From Myotis daubentonii (taxonomy: Eukaryota > Chordata > Mammalia > Chiroptera > Vespertilionidae): a stretch of 64,000 bases of DNA. The position numbers and the translations under genes were made by a program. Below, piece by piece: positions 44,870 to 57,327 of this stretch. The stretch's first letter is position 1, and every line of letters begins with the position of its first letter. Below the pieces are notes generated by a model. It did no database searches. It had not been told where the DNA came from and saw only the letters and a program-made list of their open reading frames with translations. Where the stretch lies: NCBI RefSeq assembly GCF_963259705.1, contig NC_081844.1, positions 38,009,341-38,073,340 of the forward strand, in the 5' to 3' direction.

Positions 44870-45125
44870 GGGAGAGAGGAGTTCATTAATAAAGCTGACC
44901 CTGGGCAAAATTGCAAATCCAAACGACCTCCGCCAAGGCGGTGGGTGAAGCCACGCGCCCTGGCGGCCGCACTTTGGCGTTTGGCAAGGAGATCTCTGCG
45001 CCTGGACTTTGCCTGCTGGGGTAGTTTTTAGAGCAGCCCTGCAGCCGGACGCCTAGCAGAGGTACTGCAGGCTGGCCTCACCCCCGCCCCCCGCCCTTGC
45101 ACGTGACTCCCACAGGCCAGTCAGC
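44870..45125 (+). promoter_or_regulatory. GATA4: GATA4 proximal promoter (GC box plus CACGTG E-box)
   Basis: TATA-less GC-rich DNA. A run of overlapping GC boxes (CACCCCCGCCCCCCGCCC, 45079-45096) is followed 3 bp later by the E-box CACGTG at 45100-45105 (context CACGTGAC). Published work on the rodent and human GATA4 proximal promoter describes a GC box and a USF-binding E-box as its key conserved elements, and this arrangement matches. Further upstream, TTCATTAATAAAGCTGACC and TGCAAAT-like motifs may contribute. The transcription start is expected shortly after the E-box, but the exact base is not visible from sequence. Confidence 0.65.
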
Positions 45126-45129
45126 AGCG

Positions 45130-45283
45130 GCGAGCTGGAGCGCAGGGGCGAGGGGACCCAGGCGGCGAGTTAGGGACTCGGAGGCTGCTGGCACTGTGGC
45201 TGCGAGAACCGCCGCGGCCGCGGCCAAAGCTTCTGGGCCCGGGAGATCGCTCGCAGCCCTCCTGGGAGCTCCAGCCCCCGCAG
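45130..45283 (+). other. GATA4: GATA4 non-coding exon 1 (start approximate)
   Basis: A GC-rich 5' UTR segment immediately follows the GC-box/E-box promoter. It ends CCCCCGCAG at 45283, with donor GTACGG at 45284-45289. It contains no ATG-initiated frame of note. The 3.58-kb distance to the acceptor at 48866 is close to the exon 1 to exon 2 spacing I recall for human GATA4. The left boundary is a guess based on the promoter elements. RNA evidence would be needed to fix it, and the exon may start further upstream. Confidence 0.55.
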
Positions 45284-48200
45284 GTACGGCTTTTTTCGTT
45301 CCTGACCTTGCCCTTTCGCGCCTATCGCGGCACTGCGAGCTCCCCGCGCTGGTGTGCCTGGGAACAGAGAGGTAACTAGTAGGTGGAAAGGAGATGTTGG
45401 TCACTCTTCTTCCCCCAGATTTGCCAAAGCCTGCTCTGCCTTTGGCTTAGCAGCTTCTTTAAAACAAAGTAAGATTGGGGGGGGGGGGAAGCAGAGAGAG
45501 AGAGATCTTTGAAGTTGCTTTTGGCTTCTTTTGGTATAAACTTGAGCGGTTTTAATCCCGCTCCCGCGTGCAGTTTCTCCAGCCCTTGTTTGCACCTCGC
45601 AGGCCAGGGCCCGGGTGGTGGTGATGGCCGTGAGAAATCACCCTGACCCGCTGACCCCGGGGCAGGCACACGCCAGCTCGAACGCGGAGGGGCTCCGTCC
45701 GACCGAGGAGTGTCGCCCGTTGGCGATCCCGGGACGCGCAGTGGCTGTGGGGGACAGAGGCCCCAGGGAGGCGCTCTGAAGTCCAAAAGGACTGCTGAAC
45801 GCCCAGACTGTCTCTATGCCCTTCGGACCAGCTTCCTCGCCTTTCTGACTGGGGTGCCGGGAGCTAAACGCCCCCACAAAGCAGCCCTACCCATCCACAG
45901 CGTTTCTGGGTGACACTAGCTAGGGCCGGGACCTGGGCGGAGAGCAGTGACGTCCCTCTGCTGGCCACGGTTTGCGGAGGAGATCCAGGATCTGGTTCTC
46001 TTGGCTTTGGGCTGGCGTGGGGGTGCAGGGTCATCCAGGGGAGAGGAGGTCGCCCCAGTGGTGAACTGCCACCGTGTTGAGGAAATGAAGGGCCTTTCAC
46101 TTGGGAGAACAGGGTGGTGAGGGACCCCAAGGCCTGGGGAGAATCGGGCAGCAAGGCTGACGCGGCCGGGAAGGTTGGGGAAGCAGGGAAGGCTGGGGAA
46201 GCGCCAGGGGAAGTCTTTCCTGTGCTTCTCAAAAAGGGAATTGGCAGCAGGAGCAGGTTTCGGGCTGTTGAAGACAGGAAGGTTTTCTTGCGGGTGACGA
46301 GGTGATGCCCCCACACTTCTGAATGCGTTTGCGTGTGACAGTTTTCCACGCAGCAGGCCCAGAGCGAAGGTGCGAGCTGAGCGCAAAGAGCAGGAGTGAC
46401 CTGTAAATGGACGCGAACATTCTGGCGCTCTGAATCCTCCCGCTCTCAGAAAGAGATCGAAAAGGGCTGTGGGTTGCTCTCGCCCCGGTAGATAGCCTTT
46501 CCTGTCTGGCCTGTGAATTTGGGGTGAACTGGATTGAGTGATCAGAAATAGAGGGAAAACTGGGACATAGGCCTGGCCCTCACAGTGAGGCCAGACCTCT
46601 GCTATTCTCAGGGGCTCCCGGGGCTCCCTCCGCCGGCGGTCAGACCGATGCCTGGACCAGTGCTCAGTTACTGAAAAAAGCAAGAGTCGTTTTTTAGGAA
46701 ATAGTTAATTTATTGGTGGGTGTGTTTTTTTTCTTCAGGAAGCTATAGAGAGTTATTTTCTCCACCTTCTATTGTCCAGTAGTCCAATTCTGAGGCAATG
46801 CATGGGCCATTTAAAAAGACAGAGAATGGAAGACAAATGTTAGATTTATGACATTTTTAGCGTTTACATTTTAAAACTTGTAAGTTCGCATCTATTGAAA
46901 GTTGGATTGCAAAAATTATAAACCTTCCTTTCCTGCAGTTATGTGAGAAAAAACTCACGATGTTATGTTTCAGAACTGCAGAAGTTGAGTATTACAGAAA
47001 ATATAATGAAATAGGTCAACTACTTGATCTAAAAATTAAATAGTGGGTATTTTATTAAGATAAACCTATGTATTTACTTACTCAAATGCAGAAATTTCTA
47101 TGAGGTATTAGGTTTTGTTTTTTGGGTTTTTTTTACCTTCATTTTCAAAGGGGAAAGTTGGTGATCTCAGGTCAAAATTTTTGTATCCACCCTCTAACCA
47201 AACTTCTTACTATAAGGAAATGTCCACCAAACCAATAATTTATTGTATAGTTTAGAAAGCAAATATTTAGGAGTCAGTAAGTGACTATATCATACAGTGC
47301 TATTTTCATTGTTATTATTAGTGATGTTGCAAAAATGGTTAAAAGCACTTAGAAGATTCCATCCCCAGAATTTTTCATAATAATAACCATTTATCTTTAT
47401 CATTATATCTGAGGCACTTTCTTATGGTACATTAGAAATCTGTGATAATAATAATAGCCAACAATTATGTAGAACTTTCTTGTGCTTTCTATAACAGTTT
47501 TTTAATAGACCCCGTATAAGTAGCTCTACATCCATTGATTTTTAATTCTTACCATGACTCTAAGACAGATACCTTTAATATTTGCAGTTTTGCAAATGAA
47601 GAAACTGAGGCTCCGAGAAAGAAGTTAAGGTGTTTAAAGTCATTCATGCAGTCAGTGGTAAAGCCTGGGTTTAGTAGATAGTTCAGTTAATATCTTTGTA
47701 AGTTTACTGTTACAATGAAAGAGAAACCGCTGTTAGGGGTAGCTGCCTCCTCTGAAGGAGAAAAGACGGAGTGTAGTGGAGGGCCTCAAACCCCTGGAGC
47801 CCTACAGTTCCCCTTCCCCCACCCCTTCCCCTGTACTTTGATCTTCAACAAGTTTCAAAACTTTCCGAGGCTTCAGTTCCCTCTTTTGTAAAAGGAGGAG
47901 AGACGCTTTTACTTAGTGGAGTTGCGGAGAGAGGGACCTAAACAGAACAGGTGCTTCAGAACGGGGAGCTCTTATTTTATCAGAAAAAGTGCCTGATAAC
48001 ATCAAAACACAGCATATAAGCATATAATCAAGTCCTGTGAACTGTTCTTTGCCGCTCTCTTTGGTGTTCTGATTCCAGACATGGGTGGACCAATGATTCT
48101 ATATGGAAAATCCATTCAGTGCAATTGGAATGGGCCAGTGATTAGTTCTGTAAAGTGACAGTTTATGTTCCTCTTACTTTCTTGGTCTTACTATCCAATC

Positions 48201-48866
48201 TGCAACATCTCTAAAATATGTAACTATTTGCAAGAAACATATATCCTGTCTGATGTGATATCCACATGGTATATAGTGTGAGATTCCACAATCCTTTTCA
48301 CTGAGATGTAACAGACACTGGTCGTTTATTGAAACTAGATCCTACCTCTAGTTGAAAATTACAAACAAAAATTTCTTGGGTTGCTGGGTTTTAATAAAGT
48401 TTGTCTTCCGTGGGCAATGTAAAGTTCTTTCGTGGCCAGGTAAACGTAGGAATAGGTAGGGGGACAGAGAAGATAAGTGAAATTTCCTGGGTCCCAGGCA
48501 CTCCAGGGAAACCTTAAATTCTTGGATATATAAAATATGTATTGGGACAATAATATGGTTAATAATAGGGTAAAAGAAAATCCTTCCTGGCAATCAATAC
48601 AAAAAAAAGTTGGCCTAGATCACAACCAATAATTCCATGTCCAATCATCGGGAAGCCCACGTTTCCAAGGGACCCCTCCCCAGGACTCGTCAGATCCCCC
48701 ATGGCCTCCGAAAAACAAAGACTGCCTCTTCCTTGGAACCGCGTGGCTTCAAGAGCTGGACCCAAGAGTGGCGACTGCGTTTGCGGTGCGGGAGAAGCCA
48801 CTAAGCCTGGGAAAGTGGGCGCTGAAAGCTCGGGCTGAACTTCTCTCCCATTCCTCTTCCCTCTAG
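45284..48866 (+). other. GATA4: GATA4 intron 1
   Basis: From donor GTACGG to the acceptor with pyrimidine tract TTCTCTCCCATTCCTCTTCCCTCTAG. The first 1.3 kb is GC-rich, the rest AT-rich. It holds one old antisense MIR (47520-47690) and no VES, hAT or Helitron, unlike the flanking DNA. Long minus-strand frames near 45916-46683 are shadows of GC-rich sequence. Confidence 0.55.
47520..47690 (-). mobile_element. MIR: MIR SINE (antisense)
   Basis: 'GCAGTTTTGCAAATGAAGAAACTGAGGCTCCGAGAAAG' and 'GCAGTCAGTGGTAAAGCCTGGG' antisense MIR core inside intron 1. Confidence 0.78.
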
Positions 48867-49936
<1,070 letters not shown>

Positions 49937-50999
49937 TGATGCGAATCCCGGAGCCAGATGGGGACCAGAGCAGAGGCTGTCCAGAGCCCTGTTTGGGACA
50001 TTTAATTTTCACAGGGTGGGGAGGGTCGTGGGGTGTGTTATTACGCGTGAGTTTCTAAGCAAAGCAAACCAGAAAGGTAGAAGCTGGTGGCGTGGGGCGA
50101 TGGTGGGGTGAAGGTCGCAGTCCCAAGGAACCCACATTCTGCCAAGTGAGGACAGGCTCTCCCTGAGAGGAGATCGCAGGTGTCAGTCGGAAGGAGTCCT
50201 CCGAGCAGCCCAGACCTCGGGGCTGGCAGAGTGCAGTGCGCCCGGGGCAGCGGCCGGCACGGTGCCTGCGGGAGGCGGACGGGCTCCGGGAGGGGAGCAG
50301 CCGGGAGCCCCCCGGAGGACAGCGCTGGCGATCGCTGGGTTTCTGCCTCATTTCCTCCCGGCCCTCGCTCGGTCCTCCGCAGGGAACCGATTACGTCGGG
50401 CTTGGCAGCCAAGATCTCCTGGGCCATTTGGCGGCCCAGTTGGAGGATCCCTCGGGGTGGCAGATGATTTTGCTGCCGGGCTTTCACACCCGGAACAAAG
50501 GCGGGACCGGAGCGATGGAGATGGGTGGAACTGGGGCCGGCTTCAGGCGTGGGCCTCCGGGCCAGAGCGTATTGTCGCTTTGCCGGGACCCATGTGCCCA
50601 GGAGTATCTATAAAAGGCAGGCTGGTCAGTGTCCGGAAACAAGGGAAACTCAGAGAGGTTTCTTTAATCATACATACCCGCCTTGAACAGAGACCAGAGA
50701 CCGACGTGAACGCAGACCGCCTCCGTATCCACGGGCTGCGGTTAGAACTAATCATTATCATGGGCACAATGTAATATTTCATTTGAATGTCACACCTGGG
50801 AAAGACGCCAGGCGCGTGCCCCCCTGCCCTGATTTATAGATGAACAAAATGAAATCTGAGAAAGGGCCTCGGTGCTTTGGGCTGGTTGGGGAAGGGAAGT
50901 GGCAACTTCTGATTAAAAATGCAAACGACCTCGGGCCGCGCTAGGGTGTGGACGGCGCTGGCTCTGGGGGAGGGGAGGCCCAGACTGGAGAAACAAAGT

Positions 51000-51060
51000 T
51001 AACATTTATTGACTGCCTACTAAGTGCTAAATCCTTTCACATTTGTTCTCACTTTGAAGA
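51000..51060 (+). mobile_element. L2/MIR-type fragment
   Basis: 'AACATTTATTGACTGCCTACTAAGTGCTAAATCC' motif. Confidence 0.6.
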
Positions 51061-51459
51061 GGAAAGCCTGTCCCTCCCAGGTTTCCAGTCTTGGGCTGGC
51101 TCGGGGAAGGACCCGTGCTTTGAAGAGCTTTTAAATTATTCTCTGACCCTGGGTGGCCAGGGAAGGTCCCCCGGGGAATCCAGCCAAATACACATCTCAT
51201 GTGAACTGATTAACCGTGCAAGTGGCGCCGGAGCTGGGTCTGTGGCTCCTCGTTTCCCCCTCCCCCTCGCAGGGGAGCCAGACGGCACACCCCAGGGGAG
51301 GAGGGAGACCTCCGGAGCCTTTGGGAGGACCCGAGAGAGATAGCGTGCCCCACATCTCCATACAATGGCCGCTCCGGTGGTTGTGCGGGTGGGGTGGGGC
51401 ACTTTGCCCTGCATTCTTAGAACTCTGGCTTTCTCTCTAACTTCTGTTTTAAAAGAGGT

Positions 51460-51622
51460 CCCTGGCTGGGTGGCTCAGTTGGTTAGGGCATCATCCTGAA
51501 ATGCCAAGGTTGCTGGTTCCATCTCCAGTTAGGGCACATATAAGAATCAATTAATGAATGCATAAATAAGTGGAACAACAAATCAATGTTTCTCTCTTTC
51601 TCAACTAAATAAAAATAAAATA
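51460..51622 (+). mobile_element. VES: tRNA-derived SINE, VES-related old subfamily
   Basis: Head CCTGGCTGGGTGGCTCAGTTGG, later ATCAATGTTTCTCTCTTTCTC and a short AAATAAAAATAAAATAAAA tail. The middle (GAATCAATTAATGAATGCATAAATAAG) differs from the main VES type. Confidence 0.8.
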
Positions 51623-52198
51623 AAAGTGTCCCCTAATTCCACTTCTTTTAACTTGGAGGTGGGGTGGGGAGGTTGATTCCTAACCCCTATAATCCTGGAG
51701 GAGAATTTAGTGTTTGGTTAGGGGAAAAAAAGAGGTCAAAAGCTAAAAATGGACGATACTTCCTGGATCATCAGAATTACAACTGCAACCATGCAGAAAA
51801 CAAAAACGGTGTGAGTGCAGGCAGTGAGTATTTCGATCCTAAAATGTAGCCCATACCATGCAGGAGGCTGTTGGAGAAGTAATGTTTCCCAAATTCCAGT
51901 CTCATCAGATGGCAAGATGACCTCCAAAGAGTGCTCTCTAGCCAAGAAGTGTGGCTGTCTTCCCAGCACTCTGCTCTGTCCCACCAGCTCAGGAAGTCCC
52001 ACCTGAAGACAGCCCTTGGGTCTGGTCTAACAACTTGATTGTCTCTTCTGCACATAGCCAAGTGTTTTAAATGGGCCAGTCATGAAAGATTCCGTGTTAT
52101 AATTGTGAGGGAACATGAAGCAGGTTGAATTGGTTGGCATTCACATCTTCAGGTGGCACTTAGATATAAGCAAGTTAGGGTAAATGGGTGTTGTTGTT
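51623..52198. other. Unassigned intronic DNA
   Basis: No repeat, exon or RNA recognised between the two SINEs. Confidence 0.45.
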
Positions 52199-52428
52199 GT
52201 TTTTTTTAAAAAAATGGTTTTTATTGATTTCAGAAAAGAAGGGAAAGGGAGAGATAGAAACATCAATGATAAGAGAGAATCATTGATAGGCCGCCTCCTG
52301 CATGCCCCCCCCCCCCACCACTGGGGGTGGAGCCTGCAACCTGGGCATGTTTCCTTGACCAGAATTGAACCTGGGACCCTTCAGTTCATAGGCTGACAGT
52401 CTATCCACTGAACCATACCAGCTAGGGC
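52199..52428 (-). mobile_element. VES: VES SINE (antisense)
   Basis: Head complement CCAGCTAGGGC at the right end, body ATCAATGATAAGAGAGAATC, C homopolymer in the middle. Flanked by ATGGGT on both sides. Confidence 0.92.
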
Positions 52429-52629
52429 ATGGGTCACTGGGTTTTTATATGTTCCTTCTATCACGTGGATCCTCCTGAAAATGCCTGGTAGCTTTCTCAA
52501 GACCAATCCTGGCACATTAGCTGGCAGTGGCTGATAGCAGGATGATGATAAAGAAGTACTGATTCTTCAGTGTTTACTGAGAGCTGGCTGTGTAGAGTTG
52601 CCACCAGGCCCTAAGATGGCCATATAGTG

Positions 52630-52800
52630 TGATGGTGTGACTCAGGCAAACCTAGATTCAATTTCACGTGTCCCTGTGGTCTTGGTTGGGCAAGTTACCT
52701 CTCTCTGTCTCCTCTCTTTCTCTTTAGAAAAGGATAATGTAACTACTTTTAGTGTTCTATTAAATAAGAAAAACAAGGTAATGTTTGTGAAGTACTTGAC
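52630..52800 (+). mobile_element. MIR: MIR SINE
   Basis: 'GGGCAAGTTACCTCTCTCTGTCTCC' and 'AGAAAAGGATAATGTAAC' sense MIR core. Confidence 0.7.
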
Positions 52801-53160
52801 CCCTCATTAACGATGGCTATTTCATTACACAGTCTCACACTCTCATGTGGAGTGACCACTTTTCCTGATTTGCTCAGGACTGAGGGGTTTTCCAGGACTT
52901 GGGAATTTTAATGTTAAACCTAGGACAGTCCCTAACAAATGAGGATGGTTGATCACCCTAAACAGACATGAAAATGGGTAAGTGACCCAGCAGCATGCGA
53001 CAGTAATGAGCTCAGAGCAAAGGAGAGAAGAAAGAGGTTGTTCTTCCCTTTGTCTAGGAATCTGGAAGCCTGCACCTAAGTGGTGCCATCTCCATTTGGC
53101 CTTGAAGGTTGAGTAGGAGTTTGCCAGGAAAAGCACCTGCAAATTGAAAAGAAAAAAGAA

Positions 53161-53420
53161 GCCCTGGCCGGTGTGTCTGAGTGGTTAGAATGTTGACCTG
53201 CACACTGAAGGGTCACCAGCTTGATTCGGGTCAAGGGCATGTACCTGGGTTGCAGGTTTATCCCTGGCCCCAATTGGGCAAGTGCAGGAGGCAACCAATC
53301 ATGTGTCTCTCTCACATCGATGTGGGGTTTTTTTCCCTCCCTCTCTCCCTCCCACCCCTTCCACCCTCTCTAAAAAAAATTATTGGAAAAATACCCTTGG
53401 TTGAGGATTAAAAAAAGAAG
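53161..53420 (+). mobile_element. VES: VES SINE (GTTGAGGATTAA-tail subfamily)
   Basis: Head GCCCTGGCCGGTGTGTCTGAG, body GTGTCTCTCTCACATCGATG, tail ATTGGAAAAATACCCTTGG and an AAG-rich run. Confidence 0.9.
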
Positions 53421-53436
53421 AAGAAGAAAAAGAAAA

Positions 53437-54731
53437 AAGAAAAAAAGTTATGCCCATTTACTATCACACTGTAGTACCATGAATGATACAACATAGCTTG
53501 GTATTTATCACCATAGGTAAAACCACACAGACTAACTCACCCTTCACTCCAAAACTGTTTGTGATTTTAATGAGGAAAAATAAGAACACACCTCTATTTT
53601 TTCTATAATATGAATCTCCTTAGTATTAACAATATCTTGCCAGAATACTTATGTTGGATTTTTAATAAGGTAAAAATCAAAGTAATAAAAGCTAATAGAG
53701 GCCTCTGTAAAGCCCTGCACTTAGGTTGGAAGGAATTTTTCTACCTTGACTGCAATGTATATGAACTTAATTCATTCCAAGTTCAATATGAGCCTTGACC
53801 CTAAAACAACAATTGAAATCGTTAATTAGGCTGCATTAATGGAATTATGTGACCTTAGTGAGGGCAGGTACAGAGTCTTACTCATATTTAAGTGCCTGGC
53901 ACATGCCAGGCACTTAGCAAATATTTGAGAAGAGATCTAGGAGGCAATTGCCTCAGTCCGCTGCCCAGGTCAAACTGCACACAATGGCCACTGAGGAGGC
54001 CAACTGGGGAGCCTCAGAAAAGAGTGAGCAGTATGGGAGAAGGTTCTGGAAACTTTGGGAAACCACTGGAACTGTTGAGATTGCAGAAGTCACGGGGTGG
54101 ATAAGTGAGGGTGAGAGTGACTGTGTACACAGATATCTAAAAGGCAGACGTCTGTGGCCTTCTAACCTTGTGCTGCTCCAGGTGAGCCGGTATTAAGTTT
54201 GAGAACACTTTCTCACCCTTGATTGTAGTTGTTGAAATGGAATAGGGACATGGTTTGTCTTAATAATAAACCCCTGGGCACTGAAAGTTCTGAGACTGCG
54301 TTGCCATCGGCCAGTGGAGCTGTGCAAGGAATTCTTGCATTTTATGTTGCAGGTCTGTGTTCGTGTTCATGTGAAGTAGCTATAGTAGGGTAATGTATCT
54401 GCCTTCTTTTAAAGAAACCAATCACAGTGGTTACACAGGTAGAGCAATTTGTCAAAACTGGTGGAAAGGTACTATTAATAAAACGAAGATTTTATTGCAT
54501 GTACATTACAACCCAAAGTTGGTTTTTGTACCTATGAATGTTTGTAAATACATAAGGCTGAAAAGGGAACAATGGAAATTATATGTACGTATGCCTTGAA
54601 GGAAATGGCATTTTGGTAGATGTTACTGGAAACACTATTAAAATATAATTTATTATAAAATGACAGTTCTTTTGTGTAATAGAGAAACAATCAGTTATAA
54701 TATTTTCAAAGGATTTCAAAATTTTTGAATC
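53437..54731. other. Intronic DNA with an L2-type trace
   Basis: 'GAGGGCAGGTACAGAGTC' and 'GTGCCTGGCACATGCCAGGCACTTAGCAAATATTTG' at 53855-53930 look like an L2 3' end. The rest is unassigned. The 82-codon frame at 53948-54196 matches nothing I know. Confidence 0.5.
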
Positions 54732-54739
54732 ATTTAAAG

Positions 54740-55051
54740 CAGCGGTTCTCAACCTGTGGGTCGCGACCCCTTTGGGGGTCAAACGACCCTTTCACAGGGG
54801 TCGCCTAAGACCATCAGAAAACACATATATAATTACATATTGTTTTTTGTGATTAATCACTATGCTTTAATTATGTTCAATTTGTAACAATGAAAATACA
54901 TCCTGCGTATCAGATATTTACATTATGATTCATAACAGTAGCAAAATTACAGTTATGAAGTAGCAACGAACATAATTTTATGGTTGGGGGTCACCACAAC
55001 ATGAGGAACTGTATTAAAGGGTCGCGGCATTAGGAAGGTTGAGAACCACTG
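54740..55051 (+). mobile_element. SPIN: SPIN-like non-autonomous hAT transposon
   Basis: Terminal inverted repeats CAGCGGTTCTCAACC and (complement of right end) CAGTGGTTCTCAACC. Subterminal text GGGTCGCGACCCC and GGGGTCGCCTAAGACCATC. Perfect 8-bp duplication ATTTAAAG at 54732-54739 and 55052-55059. SPIN hAT elements are known for repeated horizontal transfer among tetrapods, and the sequence resembles related rodent elements. 312 bp, no coding capacity. Confidence 0.9.
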
Positions 55052-55600
55052 ATTTAAAGGGTTGGTTAAAAAAATTAACAATACAATGAAATACTTGTAT
55101 ATGACGCTATGTTACCCGGATGGTTTCTTTAAAAACTTTGCCTCTTTCACTGTATTCTGAGTTTATGGTGTAGGTCGGAGGAAAATTCTGAGGTGTTCTC
55201 TTGATCTTTTGGGGACTGCTTATCAATGAGGCCAGTTGCTTTCAGAGCCAGTTCATTTATAAAAGAAACACTATAAGATCAACTTTTTTTTTTTTTGTCC
55301 CAACTCTTAAAGTAATGTGTTTGGCTAGAGAATGATTTGTCAGTCTTTGAGAAAACCAAAGTTGTTTAACTTTCCGGTTACCACCCTGAGCAGGTCAGTC
55401 AGCCTTGGGCTGGTCTGTGGTGCTCAGCTGAGAACCAATTAAATGGGAAAGGTGTGTGGAGACCTGTCACCTGCCCAATTGTGTCTCATCAAAAGGTCAG
55501 GCCACATTTGCTAGGCACTTTCTAAGCACTCAGGTGGAATGATGCATGCACAGGAGACAGTTTTCGATAACACTTTCTTCTGTATCCCTCCCCATTTTTT
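55052..55600. other. Unassigned intronic DNA
   Basis: No repeat or exon recognised. Confidence 0.45.
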
Positions 55601-55639
55601 TAAATTTTTTATTTTTTTACTTAAATTCGCTAAGAAAAC

Positions 55640-56030
55640 AAACATACTCTGAGGTTCGAGGAAACAGGAAGTCTGATACCTGTGGGTGGGAGTGTAAATT
55701 GGTCCAACCATTATGAGAGCCCTTGGTGATAGCCAACAAATTACAAAGTAGGTTACTATTCACTCAGAAATTCAACTTCTAGGAATTTATTCTAGAAATA
55801 AACTGGCACATATTAGTTGCAGCACTCATTGTAGTAAAAAAAAAATGGAAATACTCTAAGTGTGCGTTATTAAGGGGCTGTTTGTATACATATGGCACAG
55901 GCAAACAATAGGATATCATGAAAGCATAAACATTCAGAAGTTCATTATGTTTATGGTATGGAGTCCTCTCCAAGATATTGTAAGTGCAGGATGTGTGTGT
56001 GGCACAATATTTGTGTAAAAAAAAATAAAA
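55640..56030 (+). mobile_element. Old L1 3' fragment (sense)
   Basis: 'GGTGGGAGTGTAAATTGGTCCAACCATTATG', 'CAACTTCTAGGAATTTATTCTAG' and 'GGCACATATTAGTTGCAGCACTCATTGTAG' are L1ME-type text. Confidence 0.72.
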
Positions 56031-56279
56031 AAGGTTATATGTCTTTGAAAAGACTTAGTTTACCTCTGGAAATAGTATGCACAGGGAATTTGTACCCTTG
56101 ATTGCTCATGGCGGGGATAGCAGGGCCAGTGAAGCATAAGGGTGGAAATGAATTTTCACCTTCTATACCTTGGAACTTTTTGAATTTTTAAAACTTCTTA
56201 ACCATTCTTAACAGTAACTTTGTGCTTAATTTTGAATCCCTTAAATAACAAGAAAATCCATTTAGAATACAGGGAGGTT

Positions 56280-56770
56280 AAAGTTACGTTTTATTTTATT
56301 TTACCCCGGAGTGTATGGGTCACCAGTCTTCAGTATATTCGCATTGTTGTGAAACAGATTTTCAGAACTTTTTCCTCTTGCCAAACCGAAACTGTGCCCA
56401 TTAAACATCTGCTCATTTCCCAGTCTCTTAGGAATTGGCAACCATCAGTCTACTTTCTGCCCCTTGAATTTGACTAGTCTAAGTATCTCATATAAGTGGA
56501 ATCGTACACTACAGTATTTGTCCTTTCATGACTGGCTTATTTCCCTGAGCATACTGTCCTCACTGTTCATCTCTATTGTAGCATGGCAGAGTTTACTTCC
56601 TTTTAACACCGAATAAATGTCCATTGTATGTATTTTGTGTATTCATTCATCCATCTTGGACACTTGAGTTGTTTCCACCTCTTGACTAGTGAATAATGCT
56701 GCTGTGAACATGAATGTACAAATGCAACCTTTTCATTTGTGAACCATGTGAGTATATTACCAATTTAAAA
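56280..56770 (-). mobile_element. Old L1 3' UTR fragment (antisense)
   Basis: 'GCAACCATCAGTCTACTTTC', 'CATATAAGTGGAATCGTAC' and 'CTGAGCATACTGTCCTCACTGTTCATC' antisense L1 motifs. Same type as 36490-36960. Confidence 0.72.
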
Positions 56771-56813
56771 AGTTAAACCAATAAAGTTTTTGTTTTTAAA
56801 GATCACCCTCACC

Positions 56814-57029
56814 CTAGCTGGTTTGTCTCAGTGGATAGAGTGGACTGAACCTGGTTCAATTCTGGTCAAGGGCACATGCCTGGGTTCCTGGCTCAGTCCC
56901 CAGTAGGGGGCATGCAGGAGGTAGCCGATCAATGATTCCCTCTCATCATTGATGTTGCTTTCTTTCTCTCCCTCTCCCTTCCTCTCTGAAATCAATAAAA
57001 ATATTAAAAATAAATAAATAAAAATAAAA

Positions 57030-57070
<41 letters not shown>
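56814..57070 (+). mobile_element. VES: VES SINE (sense) nested in an antisense VES
   Basis: Head CTAGCTGGTTTGTCTCAG, body CATCATTGATGTTGCTTTC, tail AAATAAATAAATA plus an (AT)n run of about 36 bp. Duplication CCTCACC at 56807-56813 and 57071-57077. Confidence 0.9.
57033..57069. repeat. (AT)n microsatellite in a SINE tail
   Basis: About 18 AT units expanded from the VES tail. Confidence 0.95.
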
Positions 57071-57071
<1 letters not shown>

Positions 57072-57327
57072 CTCACCAGAGGATATTTTTCCATTGATTT
57101 TTTTAGAAAGAGTGGAAGAAAGCGGGTAAGACAAAAAGAAATATCGATGTGAGAGAAACACATCGATTGGTTGCTTTCTGCAAGCAGGCAACCTGGGCCC
57201 TGGCCAGGAGGAGCCTGCAACTGAGGTACATGCCCTTGATCGGAATCGAACCCAGGACCCTTTGGTCCGCAGGCTGAGGCTCTATCTACTGAGCAAACCC
57301 GGCTAGGGCTAAACCAATTAAGTTTTT

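Larger units (their letters stand above)
56792..57309 (-). mobile_element. VES: VES SINE (antisense) split by a sense VES
   Basis: The duplication TAAACCAATAAAGTTTTT (56774-56791) and TAAACCAATTAAGTTTTT (57310-57327) brackets the whole block. The tail complement ends at CCTCACC (56807-56813) and resumes at CCTCACCAGAGGAT (57071), so the antisense copy was there first and a sense VES landed in its tail. Confidence 0.88.

Noticed and set aside
45916..46683. 255-codon minus-strand frame in intron 1
   Set aside because: No recognisable domain, no conserved gene expected antisense here, and GC-rich composition explains the length.
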